DNA of 64,000 nt from Pelobates cultripes (GCA_933207985.1 OW240914.1:291939712-292003711); one strand, 5' to 3'. Positions 33,863-47,699 are shown, counted from the first letter of the stretch. Notes: a model not told the origin generated them from the sequence alone. Numbers and translations are program-made.

Positions 33863-36235
33863 TAGCACTGAATCTTTGCTTTCCTCTCCTCAAAAGAAGA
33901 AAAATCTGCCTCATTTACTGGATATAATGGAAAGGCAGAAAAGTGAAAGATTTATTCTCGGATTGCCTTCAGATGGCAGTATCAAACTCTCTACTTGTGA
34001 GATTTTGGCTTGCATAAGGAAGTAAGTTGCACAAATCATTTCAGAGCCATGAATGAGAGGAAGAAAGTGAAGAAATTTTCTAGACCGAGTGGATTCTTCA
34101 GAGGCTGATTATTCTGGCACAATCAGAATTTGAGTTAATCAGATAAATTCCAGTGAAGCTGACTAGTTCTTGTATCAATGGATGGGAAGAGGGTGGACAA
34201 ATTAATTCATATGGTCAGCAAACCTTCGGAGATTCCAGAGTTAACCAAAGAAGAAGCCTCGGACATTTTCTGATCTTCACAAACAAAAGCTGAGAAGCAT
34301 TTCCACTACATCGTCCCATTAAACAAATCTTATTGACTGAATGGAAATAAAATCTATTTTCAAGGAAAACTTGCACTATCCACTAGTAGATGATGCATCT
34401 AAACTCTGGACCGCGCCTCCCAAAGTGGGATGCTCCAGTTTCAAGAGTTTCTAGAGAATCTGTTTTACCACAGGATGGTTCTCTCATTAAGAGAACCTAA
34501 GGTCTATGCAGCAGCTGGTGCAACTGCAATAGTAGCATCCAGCAAATATACTTGACTGTCGTCTCCAGGGACATGAAGATATGGCTACACGAACTGGAAG
34601 TAGATCTAGAGAAAGGTGTAAAAATATTTGACCTCAGGGATTCTTTATGGCATCTAACAATGCTAGATATTTAGCATCCTTGTCTATTGTAAGGATCTTC
34701 TCAAACACAATGGTACTTTCACTTGGCATAAAAAAAGGCATTATGGCTGTGTTATTGGGGAGCTGATACTTCCTCCAAGTCTAACTTGTGCCTCTTAGAA
34801 GGATATCTATTATCTTGTAAAGTCTTAGAAGAATCTAGCAAGGGAGCTGTGGAAGGAATAATTATTCTTCACTATTTGGATGATTTACTTGACAGGATTT
34901 TTAGACTGCCTTAAGCCAGAGACCTGGTTTTGAAGGAGTTGCAACAGTTTCGGTGGTTAATATACTACACGAAGAGCAGTTTAATTCCAAACAGATGGAT
35001 TTTTTTTTATTTTTTTTATTTTTTTAGGAGTTGCCTTCAACAGAATCTCACTTTCAAAGGAAAGAGTCATCTAAGTAAAAGCATGTTACCAGTTTCAGAT
35101 CAGAAACTATTATATTGGCAAGAAGATACATGTGCCTACTGGGCATGCTAGTCTCTACAATAAATCTGGTGCAATGAGCATAGTGGCATTTATACTAAAA
35201 TGCTCCTTCCTGATTCAATTAACTGGAAGGATTTGTCACAACTCCTTACACGCTCAGATATCACCTTCTATGATGGTTACAGCCAATGAACCTAAACAGA
35301 TTTCAGTTGATGGAACCCAACTGGAAAATTGTTACCCGATTTCAAAAGGCTGGGGACCTCATTATCTAAATCACCCAGTCCAGGAAACATGATTGACTTC
35401 TCAGGAAGCCACTCTCCCTTGCAGCATCCTAGATTTTCGAGCGATTACCAAAGCTCTCCGCCATTTCAAAAACATTGTCTGGCACATAGGTATGAACCGC
35501 TCAGACAACCAGGAAGCAGTATCTTGCATAAACCACCAGCGTGGTACCTGCAGCCAGCTTCTGTTGAAGGAAATGGAGAAATGAATGAAGTGGGCTCAGA
35601 GATGGACTCTAGGTCTGTTGGCAATCCATCTACCAGGGAAGAAGAACAAAGTTTCAGACTTCCTCAGCAGAGTTACAATACAGAAACACACCAACTCAAC
35701 CCACACTTATTCTACACTCTAATGAGATTATGGAGTTACTCCCAAATAGATTTGATGGCCAATGCTCACAACAATCAAGTGCAGGTTTACAGCTCCAAAA
35801 CATTAAGAGAATAAAGGGCATCACAATTTTACATTTGTGGCCTCTAAAGTCCTGGTTCCCTATTGCATAGTGGATATGTTGGGAACTTCCAACCCCACCA
35901 GATCTATTGATCCAGGTCCCAGCATTACATTCAGACCCAAAGTCTCTTCAACTAATGCCATGGAGGTGGAGTGGGATCTCGGGTAAATCTAGGCATCCAA
36001 AATCCGTAATGCAAACCCTTTTAAGATCACGGAAACATGTCATCAACCTGTTACAGGATTTTGGAGGCCTTTGAAAAATGGGCTTCAACCAAGAATGCTG
36101 AAATAAACCCTCCTTCCTTGTTCTGAGTTTTCTCCAGTCACACAAGTGCTTTAGTTGTAACATGCTACAGGTACAAGTATGAGCCCTAATGGGAATGCAC
36201 TGGGCCACTTATAATTAAATTTTAGGTTCATAAAG
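33863..36235 (+). pseudogene. DIRS-like retrotransposon relic (reverse transcriptase/RNase H region)
   Basis: Many short frames read in sequence along the + strand. 35027-35070 resembles GVAFN...LSKERV of the RT end. 35350-35815, spread over shifted frames, gives GWGPHYLNHP, TSQEATLPCS, ITKALRHFKN, NQEAVSCINHQRGT, LLKEMEK, WTLGLLAIHLPG and LMRLWSYSQIDLMANAHNNQ, the order of the RNase H-like region in DIRS-type elements. At least ten stops or frameshifts make it non-functional. Boundaries are approximate, and a tyrosine recombinase was not recognised. Confidence 0.65.
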
Positions 36236-36256
36236 GCTGTAACAAAGATCAGTGTC

Positions 36257-37379
36257 TGTTACAGACGCTCTACAGACCAGTACTGGTTCTCTTTATTTTA
36301 TGTTACCGAACGCCGTACCCTTGTTCTATAAACTCAATTACACGAACAATCAGGATCCTATATTCGCACATACGAAGTAAAACCACCCAGGCCCTGGCGT
36401 GTGCCGCCACTTAATCTTTTTCACCTTTCAAACAACCGAACGGCCGACCACCAGGAACTTGCGGTTTGCGGTTAACCACAAATGTAATTGATGGGTCCCA
36501 GGGTGGCCTCTTTCGTATACTACTTCTCCACACTCAAACTCCTGAACGAGGACCTCCCTGTACTCCGGCGTGTGTCCCCGATTAGAACGTTGAGGCTGCG
36601 GTTAACCGCAGATTAACTGCTTATTCAGAGCGGTCTGCGTTCGGTCCACAAAGGGCTGAGACAACCATCCCTGGAGCGGTATTCGTATCACAGACTACCC
36701 GTCCCTCGATCCAGGGGTTTTTGTGCCAGGTCCCACTCGCCTATTCCCCAACAGAAAACATGGCCGCCATCTTGTGTTCAGGACAAAGAAACACAAAGTC
36801 TTTGTATGCTAAATATTGGCTCTACCGTTCGTGAGGTCTGAGCGCTATTTGCACATCTGATGCGCTCAGACCTGAGCTATCTAATGAATGGTAGATTATA
36901 GGAGATGCATTATACAATGTTATAAATATGTATTTTTATGCTGTTTTGTATGTTCAAGTTACACGTGGGATTCTGGGCACTTGGAGATACAGATTTCAAC
37001 GGTTAGGGCAATTCAATTATCTCAAAGTTGGGCGGTGACTATTTCAAATGATACAGTGTACTGTTATTGGTCAATTGTCTTTACGGTCCCTGTATCCCAT
37101 CAGGTCCAGAGGGGGCTGTCCCTGGACCTGAGGTTTTTGCATAAGTAGCGATGTCCAGGTGCCATTAAAACCAGTTCTTGCTTGACTTTCAAATCGCAGC
37201 TTCGACTCGTTTTGTGGGGGAAAAGGATATCCTAGCTCTACTAGAAGTAGTGGGATTGCTCTACACTTACAGGATTCGTATGGACTAAACTACCAAAGCG
37301 GCGCTTCTATCTCTCTACACTGTGGATCCAGGCTATCCAAGCCGTCCAGCTTCCAGCTAGCCTGGGGGTAACCGTAACA
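36257..37379. mobile_element. Solo LTR, 1123 bp, with perfect 5-bp target duplication GTGTC
   Basis: Starts TGTTACAGACGC and ends GGTAACCGTAACA, so TGTTAC/GTAACA form the terminal inverted repeat. GTGTC flanks both sides (36252-36256 and 37380-37384). TGCATAAGTAG near 37138 and ATTAAAACC near 37166 could be the TATA and poly(A) elements of a + strand LTR. No internal region is present next to it. Whether it comes from a gypsy-type or retrovirus-type element cannot be decided here. Confidence 0.85.
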
Positions 37380-37384
37380 GTGTC

Positions 37385-38244
37385 AATCACTCTCTCTATT
37401 CCAGAATGAGTAAGAACACATTCTACTCGGGCAGTTTCAGCTTCCAGGTGTCTAATACTTCAGCTGAAAGCATTTGTTACACAAAATATAAATGCATTTT
37501 CCCCTTTTCCAAATGGAGGAACAAAACGGTGGAGGAATTTCTTGGCACTGTTGGCCCTCACTATATCTGGGGAGGCATCCTTGAGCTGTGTTTCATGATC
37601 TATCTCTTCAGTGCAATTGAGTCATTTACTACTTTATTTGTTAAAGGGATCTTAAACTGTATTTTTTTATTTTTTTTTTTAATATATATAAAAAGATTGT
37701 ATGCTAAAACCCCATGTAAGCTGATGCACTCAGCCAATCGTCATGGCCTGCAACTTGTTTTTCCATGTTTTATTCAGTTGGCAATTTGCAGAGAAGTGAT
37801 GGGTGGGAACTCCACTGTAGAATATCAATTTGCTTACATTTAAACAAAACAAAAAAAAAAAGTTGCACTTATTTTCTCTCTCTATAGCGAATGTGTGAAA
37901 TCTTGACCTGTGGCCACTACACGCTTTCCTCACTTCACAAAAACAGGGAGAGCTCAGTGCAGCTGTGACCTATATAATCAACCTGAGCTTAGCACAGTGG
38001 GTAAGGAACATAGTCACTGGAAGCATGTCATCTGATGTATATCAAACTGAATGAGCATACAGTGTACTTGTGTTTATGATGGTATCTTCATTGTGAATTT
38101 ATGAGTGTTAAGAAATAAAAGATGTGCCTTATTATGGTCCCATTTCAGCGCTGTAGGATATCTTGACTTGAAAATTCGACTTATAGTAATTCTACATCAC
38201 CAAACCAATATACATGTATAAACCGTGTGTTTAGTTTAATGGGG

Positions 38245-38279
<35 letters not shown>

Positions 38280-41200
38280 CAAAAATTATGAGCTGTAAGG
38301 CCTTCATTTTGCAGAAAAGTATGAAAAATAAAGGGGGGGAAATATTTGCAAGAGTGGTGCCAACCCTTACTGTTAAACTTCTAACTTATAAAAAGAGTAG
38401 AGGGGGGGAAAAATACCTTTTAGGTAAAGAGGAAAGTCAATAGAAGGGTTGTTGTGGGAAGTTGGAGTGAGCCTCTTCCCAGTGAGCCTCACATTTCCTT
38501 ATAAGTTTCAAATATCTGCCATGTTTTAATAAAAGAAATGTTAGTCTGGCAAACCTGAGCAATCAATTTATCCATGAGATATGTATCCTTACACTCTCTC
38601 TGTCACGCTTGGGACCTCCACTTGTAGCCATGCTTGGCTCAACACAATGCTGGCTGCTCGGATAATTTTGTTAAAGTGCCATTGTTTACATGACAGGACC
38701 CCAGCCCAAGGATAACAAGAGTCCAAGGGTATACTATGGATTTACTAAATACTCTAGATAGCACCCCTGAATACCAATCCAAAATTGCTCCACCATAGGA
38801 CAGAATCATCACATTATATATTTATATTTCAAACGGAAACACTAAGCCCTATACAGAGGTGTGGGAATTTAGAGAAAAAAAAAATAAAATAGTAGCCGAT
38901 TCTACTTGTCCTGGCACACAAAATTAATTCAGATTAAGGGAACCTGCCTAGAATCCCTGACATGGACTGTTATTCATTAAACTCTAAAATTTATGGAAAT
39001 TAAATTGGAATGGAAAAAGTGAGAGAGAGAGAAAAAAAGTTGATCGGGAAAAAACTTTCAAGACAGAAATAGTCACACCCTTTTGCAAAAGAATTTAAAT
39101 TTAATGTGAGTTTAGTGAATAACCATGAGCGTGTACATGTATTGTTTGTCTGGTAATCCCGTGGTGGGTTAAAATTCCCAGGTTGTGCATTTGGGGTTAA
39201 AAGTGCCTGGTGGACCAGCGGAGAATGGGTCTGCACCTTGGGCACAATAATCGCTACCTCCGGGACCAGCACTCTGCTATTTTAGCAACTCCCAGTTACT
39301 TATTATGGACTCCCGTATTATAGGTCACATTAAAGAGGTTATTGGTGAGCAAAATGAAAACTTGTGTGTCCCATGTTGACATTTTATGAAAGAGCTGTTG
39401 GTAATGGTGTGGAATACTACAGTCCTGAGGATAGAAAGGAAGCCAACACCAATGGAAAGGCAATACTTTTTTAGTGACTTATTAAAAGGGCTTTTTGGGA
39501 GCATGTGAGACTCCCTACACAATTTCTTAACCACTGCCTACTGGAAAAACCCCCACAAGACTTGCCATTTTGGAGATGCCCTGATTCATCTAGCCATCTT
39601 TATTTGACCCTTGGCAAAGTCACTCATCTTTTCACTTGCCCATTTTTCCTTCCTCCAAACACATGAAATTCAAGAACTAACTGTTCACTAGCTACCCAAC
39701 ATACCCCACCCTTTGACAGGGGCCACTGTAATGATAGGTGAAATAAATAACATTTATTATATCAGTGGTGTTAACGTTGTGGCTGATTATTGTATGTGTA
39801 TTCTTTACCACAATGTAAGTGACAGTGATAAAAGACCAACATGGTTATTCACTAAACTCTGAACTGTAGCAAACTGATATCTGAATGTCAATAATGTAGA
39901 ATCTATACATTTGATAAGTTGTTTTTAATGTATTTACATTACAATGGCCTTTGTTAATTTTGCCATGGTACATAAGGTTTGCAAAGTTACTGAAAAAGCT
40001 GATCACTAACATTTTCTTCAGATAAGTGATATTTAGATTTTTAGCTCAGCTCTATGATCCTATGTCACATTTAATTTCATTATGGTAAGGCGTATGGTGT
40101 TTTGCAGAAAGATTTTATTTTTCAATGCATCAAGAGTAAATGTTTTTACCACTACACTGGGCATTTCAGCCTATATGGCAGCTCCACTGTTTAAAGTAGG
40201 GGTCCTCAACCTACTCCATCTACTGAATAGACTACTCATGGGCTATACAATAGACAACTCCTATACAATACATTAGCAGTGAAAGTAATGAATGATTCAG
40301 TTAATGAGAACACAGGCTCAAAGATTTTTGTTCTCTTTTTTTCTAATTCAATGTTAGGAACTATGACAATCAGTTTTTAGCTGCATCAAATTGACAAATA
40401 TTTTCTTTTCAACATACTTTTGGTAAAAAGGAGAGACACAATCAAATTTGATTTTCAAGTCTGAGTCACATTGGAGATTTCCATTTGGATGTCCCCTAGA
40501 TTCTCCAATACACACATAAAGATACCACGCTCAAGGTACTTTCCTGAGTGACGAAATTGTGAAAGCTGTGTATTCCGCAGAATGCAATTTCAACAAGCTT
40601 TACAAAAGTGTTAATTTCTGGTGTAGAAGTTCTAGTTTGGCCCCAGTGTAATATTTTTGGATACATTTTTCTAATTATTTAAATGTTTTGGATAAACTCT
40701 ACAAAATATATTTTCAAATTAAAATAGCAAAAATGAAAGATATATAAAAAATATTCAATCACTACACTGGGGTCTAAATTTTAAAAGCTTTGATGTGATT
40801 AACCAAGACATGAACCAGATGGTCTTTTAAATTAAGCTTCATATGTAAGTCATTCAATTGAAAATAAGTGTCTGTAAGGGCAACAAAGCTGGTTAGCATA
40901 TAATTGATGATTAAGTGGCCTAAAGTAGGACTTTTTCCCCCCCGTCATAGGAAACTGGAGCCTCACTATCATGGATAAGTTTGTTGATCCACACTCATAA
41001 GGAATCCCCAAAAATACATCAGGAAGAAATCATAGGGAAAAAAAAAAATAAAATGCACATTTATTGAAGTCAAAACAGAAAATGTACCCAGAGTGGTGCT
41101 AAACACGTCCAGGGCATCTCTACTCCTTCTTTAGGGTCGGTTTCTTTGGTGGTCTCCCCCTGTACAGCAGCTGTGGGTGGTCCTATGCTCCGGTTTTAGA

Positions 41201-42928
41201 CATTTTATGCTTTGTTCACTCACAATTTTTTTTTAATTTCATTTTTCACATGCTTGGACCAATACAGCATACATGAGGACTGCTGTTCTAGTATCTTGCC
41301 TTTTGTGTATTTTTGTTTTAACGTCAATAAATGTGCATTTTTTTTCTGTGATTTCTTCCGGATGTATTTATGGGGATGTACTGTGTGAAGTGTCATTTGA
41401 TAGGTGGGAGGATTCCAGCACCAAGAAAGGAACCCTGTTATTGCACCTATTGAACTGCTATAAGTATGATGAAACCCAGTATATCGATGCTTATTTAATT
41501 TTGAAGTTGCGGCTACATGTTTTGTGAGCGAGGGATTTTCTTCACTTACTTTTCTGCTTTTTTTTTAAAACACTATTATGGACCCTTCAAGATTGAAGTT
41601 GCTATCAGTAAATCTTCATATGTTCATCCACATTGCTGACTAAAGACATTGAGAGGCAACCCGGGTCAGATCACTCCACTGCCTTATCCTATCATCAACA
41701 GGTCTAAGAAATACAAAGCCACCTTGAGAGCAATGATTGCTTTGAAAAGCTGGAACATTGGCCAACCATTTTTTCTGCTGTCAACTCTGAAGATATTATA
41801 TCCAGATATACATACAAAATTACTTTCGGAACGTGTATGTGTTCTGATATGTGATAATTGCTACTGTATGATACACATATGTATCCAAGTACTTTTCTCT
41901 TTGATATCATGTAACCATTATATTGAAAATATATATTTTTATTTTATTGTATTTGGCATGTAATGAGACATTTATCTCCCACATTTATACCAGATCATTA
42001 ACTGCTCCTGCCCCGTTTCATACCATTAGTTAATTCTCAAAATCCACCCCTAAACCAGCAGCTACAAGTCATTTTTCCTTCAAGAACCCCACTTCCCTCC
42101 TTCTCTGTTAAATATCTCAACAGAGGCCGAGGGACAGTTTTGTACTCCTACCACTAGTGTTCCTTTTAACTCCTATTTTAATGAATAACGCTGAAAGAAA
42201 AACATTCCTCAGCCTCGTTTATATTTTTACTACCTCTGCTGTCTCCCCAGTTCATCTCCCCTGCCATATTTCTTCAATTAATCACCCCTTAGCAACAGCT
42301 ACAAAATGTTACTAGTCACAGCTGCTAGCACGTCTCCTGAGACGACACCCTCCACCAAGTTTGTCCCCCTACATATTCCCACATCCCTAAGCTTATGAAC
42401 CTACACCCACTCCTCCCAGGTCATGTTCCAAAAACAACCCCTAGTTCTGTTCCCTGAAGTCATAACATTCCCAGCTACATCTTCTAGCTCTACATTAAGT
42501 CACATCGTCTCTGGGTCATCTCACCCAAGGATAGTATTTTATTATTTATATAGCGCCATCAGATTCCACAGCACTGTTCAATGGGTACAGCCTTTTTCCT
42601 CTGCCTACATCTTCCACACACACTACCAACATTCCAAATGGACAAACAGACATTTTAAATGACTTACTAACTGTAGTAGACGTGGGTATATCATTTTGAG
42701 AAGGTATATGAATCCGACAGAAAACAGTTACAGGCATACCCCACTTTACATACACTCACTTTAAAGTACACTGGCGAGTAAACGTAAAGATGCCTTGCGA
42801 GTACAGACATTCCCACGCCTCTTCTGTCTGCGAGTGAAGAGGAAATTGAAGGTTCTATTCTTGCCCTAAGCACCTCAGTTCAGTGTTTTTGGGGCAAGAA
42901 CTATTCACAACTTCTAACATGGCACAGT
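37385..42928. other. Intergenic, AT-rich, no gene recognised
   Basis: Short open frames (the longest at 37406-37843) lack family resemblance. A (TA)n tract is at 38246-38276 and a TTTATATAGCGCCATCAGATT dispersed repeat at about 42540-42640. 41020-41560 may be old repeat. Confidence 0.5.
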
Positions 42929-43554
42929 TTAAATGACCACTATAGTGCCAAGAAAACACTCGTTTTCCTGGCACTATAGTGCCCTGAGGGTGCCCCCATA
43001 GTGCCAAGAAAACACTCGTTTTCCTGGCACTATAGTGCCCTGAGGGTGCCCCCACCCGGCTCTGGAAAGGGGTTAGGGGTTTAAACTTACCTTTTTCCCC
43101 CGGAGAGCTTGCTTCCTCCGCTCCCGTCGGCTGAATGCGGCTGCGCAACGCAACATAGGAAAGCATTCATAATGCTTTCCTATGGACGCTGGCGTGCTCT
43201 CACTGTGAAAATCACAGTGAGAAGCACGCAAGCGCCTCTAGTGGCTGTCAATGAGACAGCCACTAGAGGCTTCTTAGCCGAAAATCACATTAGGAAAGCA
43301 TTTACAATGCTTTCCTATGGACGCTGGCGTGCTCTCACTGTGAAAATCACAGTGAGAAGCACGCAAGCGCCTCTAGTGGCTGTCAATGAGACAGCCACTA
43401 GAGGCTTTGGGGGAAGGCTTAACCCATTAATAAACATAGCAGTTTCTCTGAAACTGCTATGTTTATTTAAAAAATGGGTTTACCCTATCTGGACCTGGCA
43501 CCCAGACCACTTCATTAAGCTGAAGTGGTCTGGGTGCCTAGAGTGGTCCTTTAA
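42929..43554. mobile_element. T2/Kolobok-like MITE, 626 bp, with internal duplications
   Basis: TTAAATGACCACTATAGTGC to GAGTGGTCCTTTAA. A 52-bp segment (TGCCAAGAAAACACTCG onward) is tandemly doubled at 42949-43045, and a segment of about 130 bp (GGAAAGCATT to GCCACTAGAGGCTT) is doubled at 43158-43407. AT-poor and rich in nested palindromes (CACTGTGAAAATCACAGTG). Confidence 0.8.
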
Positions 43555-44570
43555 TCCTCTCAAATTTATAATGGCTACTCATAGCTAAAAAAAAAAAAAA
43601 ATATATATTTTTTTCTGTCCATACATTGTCCATATTCTGCAATCGGCTGTCATTTAGTGAAATGGTTTACCCTGCCATTTTCTATGACTAAGCAGCATTA
43701 TCCACAACTCTGAGGTTTTAAAGTTAAACCATACATCCTTAAAGTGATGAAGAGGTGTTTCTAAACAAAGTGTGCAACTAAGCTGCAAACAAATAGGCAC
43801 TGTATGGGCAGAAAATGGCTCAGTGGGTAGGTTTATTTTACTTTTCCTCTCAGTTTAAGGTTATCAGATGAGTAAAACATTAAAGATAAATGGTACAATC
43901 TTGAATGAGATTTTTCTTTTTACTCGTGTTAACTGAATAAAAGCCCACTGGAAATCTGCAGTTGCAGTATCAGGTATGCCTGTAAATAACTATTACAATG
44001 CAGTACATGCATTGGGAAGTGAAAAAAGGTATTGCTTCACTTTAAGTACATTTTTTGTTTTACATACATGCTTTGGTCCCATTGTGTACTTAAATTCGGG
44101 TATGCCTGTATGTAAGAGAGACATCACATGATGCTGTCTGTTGTGGAAGCCTTGTCTTACCGGTGTGTGGGTGTGTGAGTCTGAGGTAACAAAAACAGCC
44201 ATGAAACTGTCCTGTCAAAAAACACAAAAACTGTGACAAATACCTCGTCCCAGCCAGACGAATAACAAGATGTTGAGTAATCTAGTCTTCCAGTTGTGAA
44301 AATCATAACTCATTGTTATATAAACATTTCTCCAGTATTAAGATTTTACTTTTTTCTGTATTAATATTCGCCAAACAACACGCCGCGACTGAAGTGAGTT
44401 TTTCCTAATAAAGAAATCCTGTCGGGAAGAGACATTTGTTTTATTCATAAAAGAAATACAGCATACAAAACATTGTCAAAACACAACATTAACCAACCAT
44501 TCTCGAAAACTCGTAAAATGTAATTTATAAGAACAATGGGTCTTATTTACACACTGATTCTGTACACATT
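43555..44570. other. Intergenic, no gene seen
   Basis: AT-rich, with nothing recognised between the MITE and the minisatellite. Confidence 0.45.
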
Positions 44571-45576
44571 TATTGCAGTTTAAAGACACATTACTGGGAG
44601 TATTATTATTATTATTATATTGCAGTTTAAAGACACATTACTGTGAGAATTATTATTATATTGCAGTTTAGAGACACATTACTGGGAGTATTATTATTAT
44701 TATTATTATTATTATATTGCAGTTTAAAGACACATTACTGGGAGTATTATTATTATTATTATATTGCAGTTTAGAGACATTACTGGGAGTATTATTATAT
44801 TGCAGTTTAGACACACATTACTGGGAGTATTATTATATTGCAGTTTAGAGACACATTACTGGGAGTATTATTATTATTATATTGCAGTTTAGAGACACAT
44901 TACTGGGAGTATTATTATTATTATATTGCAGTTTAGAGACACATTACTGGGAGTATTATTATTATATTGCAGTTTAAAGACACATTACTGGGAGTATTAT
45001 TATTATATTGCAGTTTAAAGACACATTACTGGGAGTATTATTATTATATTGCAGTTTAAAGACACATTACTGGGAGTATTATTATTATATTGCAGTTTAA
45101 AGACACATTACTGGGAGTATTATTATTATTATATTGCAGTTTAGAGACACATTACTGGGAGTATTATTATTATTATATTGCAGTTTAAAGACACATTACT
45201 GGGAGTATTATTATTATTATATTGCAGTTTAAAGACACATTACTGGGAGTATTATTATTATTATATTGCAGTTTAGAGACACATTACTGGGAGTATTATT
45301 ATTATTATATTGCAGTTTAGAGACACATTACTGGGAGTATTATTATTATATTGCAGTTTAGAGACATTACTGGGAGTATTATTATTATATTGCAGTTTAG
45401 AGACACATTACTGGGAGTATTATTATTATATTGCAGTTTAAAGACACATTACTGTGAGAATTATTATTATATTGCAGTTTAGAGACACATTACTGGGAGT
45501 ATTATTATAATATTGCAGTTTAGAGACACATTACTGGGAGTATTATTATATTGCAGTTTAAAGACACATTACTGGG

Positions 45577-45613
<37 letters not shown>

Positions 45614-46340
45614 TGCAGTTTAGAGACACATTACTGGGAGTATTATTATAATATTGCAGTTTAGAGACACATTACTGGGAGTATTATTATTATATTGCAG
45701 TTTAAAGACACATTACTGGGAGTATTATTATATTGCAGTTTAGAGACACATTACTGGGAGTATTATTATTATTATATTGCAGTTTAGAGACACATTACTG
45801 GGAGTATTATTATTATATTGCAGTTTAGAGACATTACTGGGAGTATTATTATTATATTGCAGTTTAGAGACACATTACTGGGAGTATTATTATTATATTG
45901 CAGTTTAAAGACACATTACTGTGAGAATTATTATTATATTGCAGTTTAGAGACACATTACTGGGAGTATTATTATAATATTGCAGTTTAGAGACACATTA
46001 CTGGGAGTATTATTATTATATTGCAGTTTAAGACACATTACACATGGGAGTATTATTATTATATTGCAGTTTAAAGACACATTACTGGGATTATTATTAT
46101 TATTATTATTATATTGCAGTTTAGAGACACATTACTGGGAGTATTATTATAATATTGCAGTTTAAGACACATTACTGGGAGTATTATTATTATATTGCAG
46201 TTTAAAGACACATTACTGTGAGAATTATTATTATATTGCAGTTTAGAGACACATTACTGGGAGTATTATTATAATATTGCAGTTTAGAGACACATTACTG
46301 GGAGTATTATTATATTGCAGTTTAAAGACACATTACTGGG

Positions 46341-46377
<37 letters not shown>

Positions 46378-46886
46378 TGCAGTTTAGAGACACATTACTG
46401 GGAGTATTATTATAATATTGCAGTTTAGAGACACATTACTGGGAGTATTATTATTATATTGCAGTTTAAAGACACATTACTGGGATTATTATTATTATTA
46501 TTATATTGCAGTTTAGAGACACATTACTGGGAGTATTATTATTATTATTATATTGCAGTTTAGAGACACATTACTGGGAGTATTAATTATTATTATTATT
46601 ATTATATTGCAGTTTAGAGACACATTACTGGGAGTATTATTATTATTATATTGCAGTTTAAAGACATTACTGGGAGTATTATTATTATTATATTGCAGTT
46701 TAAAGACATTACTGGGAGTATTATTATTATTATATTGCAGTTTAGAGACACATTACTGGGAGTATTATTATTATAATATTGCAGTTTAGAGACACATTAC
46801 TGGGAGTATTATTATAATATTGCAGTTTAGAGACACATTACAGTGAGTATTATTATTATATTGCAGTTTAGAGACACATTACTGGG

Positions 46887-46922
<36 letters not shown>
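44571..46922. repeat. Minisatellite of about 55-60 units with embedded (ATT)n
   Basis: Unit: ATATTGCAGTTTARAGACAC, then ATTACTGGGAGT and a variable (ATT)2-11 run, about 38-65 bp in total. Variants include AAAGAC/AGAGAC, loss of one ACAC, GGGATT instead of GGGAGT, and TGTGAGAATT. Groups of variants recur in the same order, which points to higher-order duplication. It ends about 170 bp before the mxd3 CpG island. Confidence 0.95.
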
Positions 46923-47089
46923 GCTGTGGAGCTCTGTTATGCACACAGACACACCAACAACATGGAGCTCCCAGAAAAGAGGGACAGAGGGACTTGTGCC
47001 CAGAGTAGGGTCCCTTGGCAGCTATGCACGCCCTCTGAGCGGTGACCGCTGTCAGTGGTTGTAGTGGAAAGCAGCGGGAGAATGACATC

Positions 47090-47600
47090 ATGTCGCCGCC
47101 TATAGCGGGCACTTACCGCTAGGACCCCCTGATGGTTCGGGTGTTTCCATGGTGACAGCGCTCGCGGAATGCCCGGGCTCCCCGCGCTGCCTTTATTGTG
47201 CTTTTGAATTTTTGAAATCCCCGGCACTTCCCGCCCGAATTTGTTGCCATCAAACATGACGTACCCTGAACCTGGCCCCGCCCACTCGCGGGGTCAGCCA
47301 ATCACCAACTGCCCCTTGGTCACCCCGCCCGTTTCAGGAAGCTGTTCTGTTGACGGTTGGTCGGTGGGTCCCCGGTTTGTCGTGCTCGCGGGAGAGCGGT
47401 GTGCGGTGTGAGGGGCGGCGAGGCGGGTGACTCGGAGCGGGGGGGCGGCGGTGACCGGCTGTGTCTGTGAGGGGGACTCGGGGGGAGGACGTGTTTGGGG
47501 GCGTGGCCGGGCGAGGGGCGTGGCCGGAGCTGAGGTTGTTGCTGTCGCTCGGTGTCACTTTCATTGTATTATAAACAGTATCCGGAGCCGCGGCCTGACA
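47090..47600 (+). promoter_or_regulatory. CpG-rich promoter region of mxd3
   Basis: Marked G+C and CpG enrichment with TGACGTA at about 47257-47263, CCAAT at 47298-47302 and several GC boxes (GGGGCGG-like, 47412-47450), no TATA box. The start site is probably 47330-47420 (inferred). Confidence 0.7.
47228..47235 (+). promoter_or_regulatory. Candidate E2F site in the mxd3 promoter
   Basis: TTCCCGCC matches the E2F consensus and lies in the CpG island about 70 bases before a CCAAT box. MXD3 transcription in S phase has been linked to E2F1 in mammals, so the site is plausible; occupancy is unknown. Confidence 0.45.
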
Positions 47601-47699
47601 GCGGGACACCGACACCGGGATACCGATACTGACACACCGACACTGATACCGGGATACCGATACTGACACCGCCTCCTCCAGCATCACCGTAATCAAAAA

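Noticed and set aside
37406..37843. 145-codon open frame
   Set aside because: No recognisable domain, stretches of Phe/Ile from T-runs, and it overlaps T-rich repeat sequence; no exon signals.
44571..46922. Regular repeats resembling a CRISPR array
   Set aside because: Units are head-to-tail without unique spacers, in vertebrate DNA with no cas genes.
45980..47064. Frames with repeated YCSLETHYWEYYY-like peptides
   Set aside because: Translation of the 44571-46922 minisatellite.
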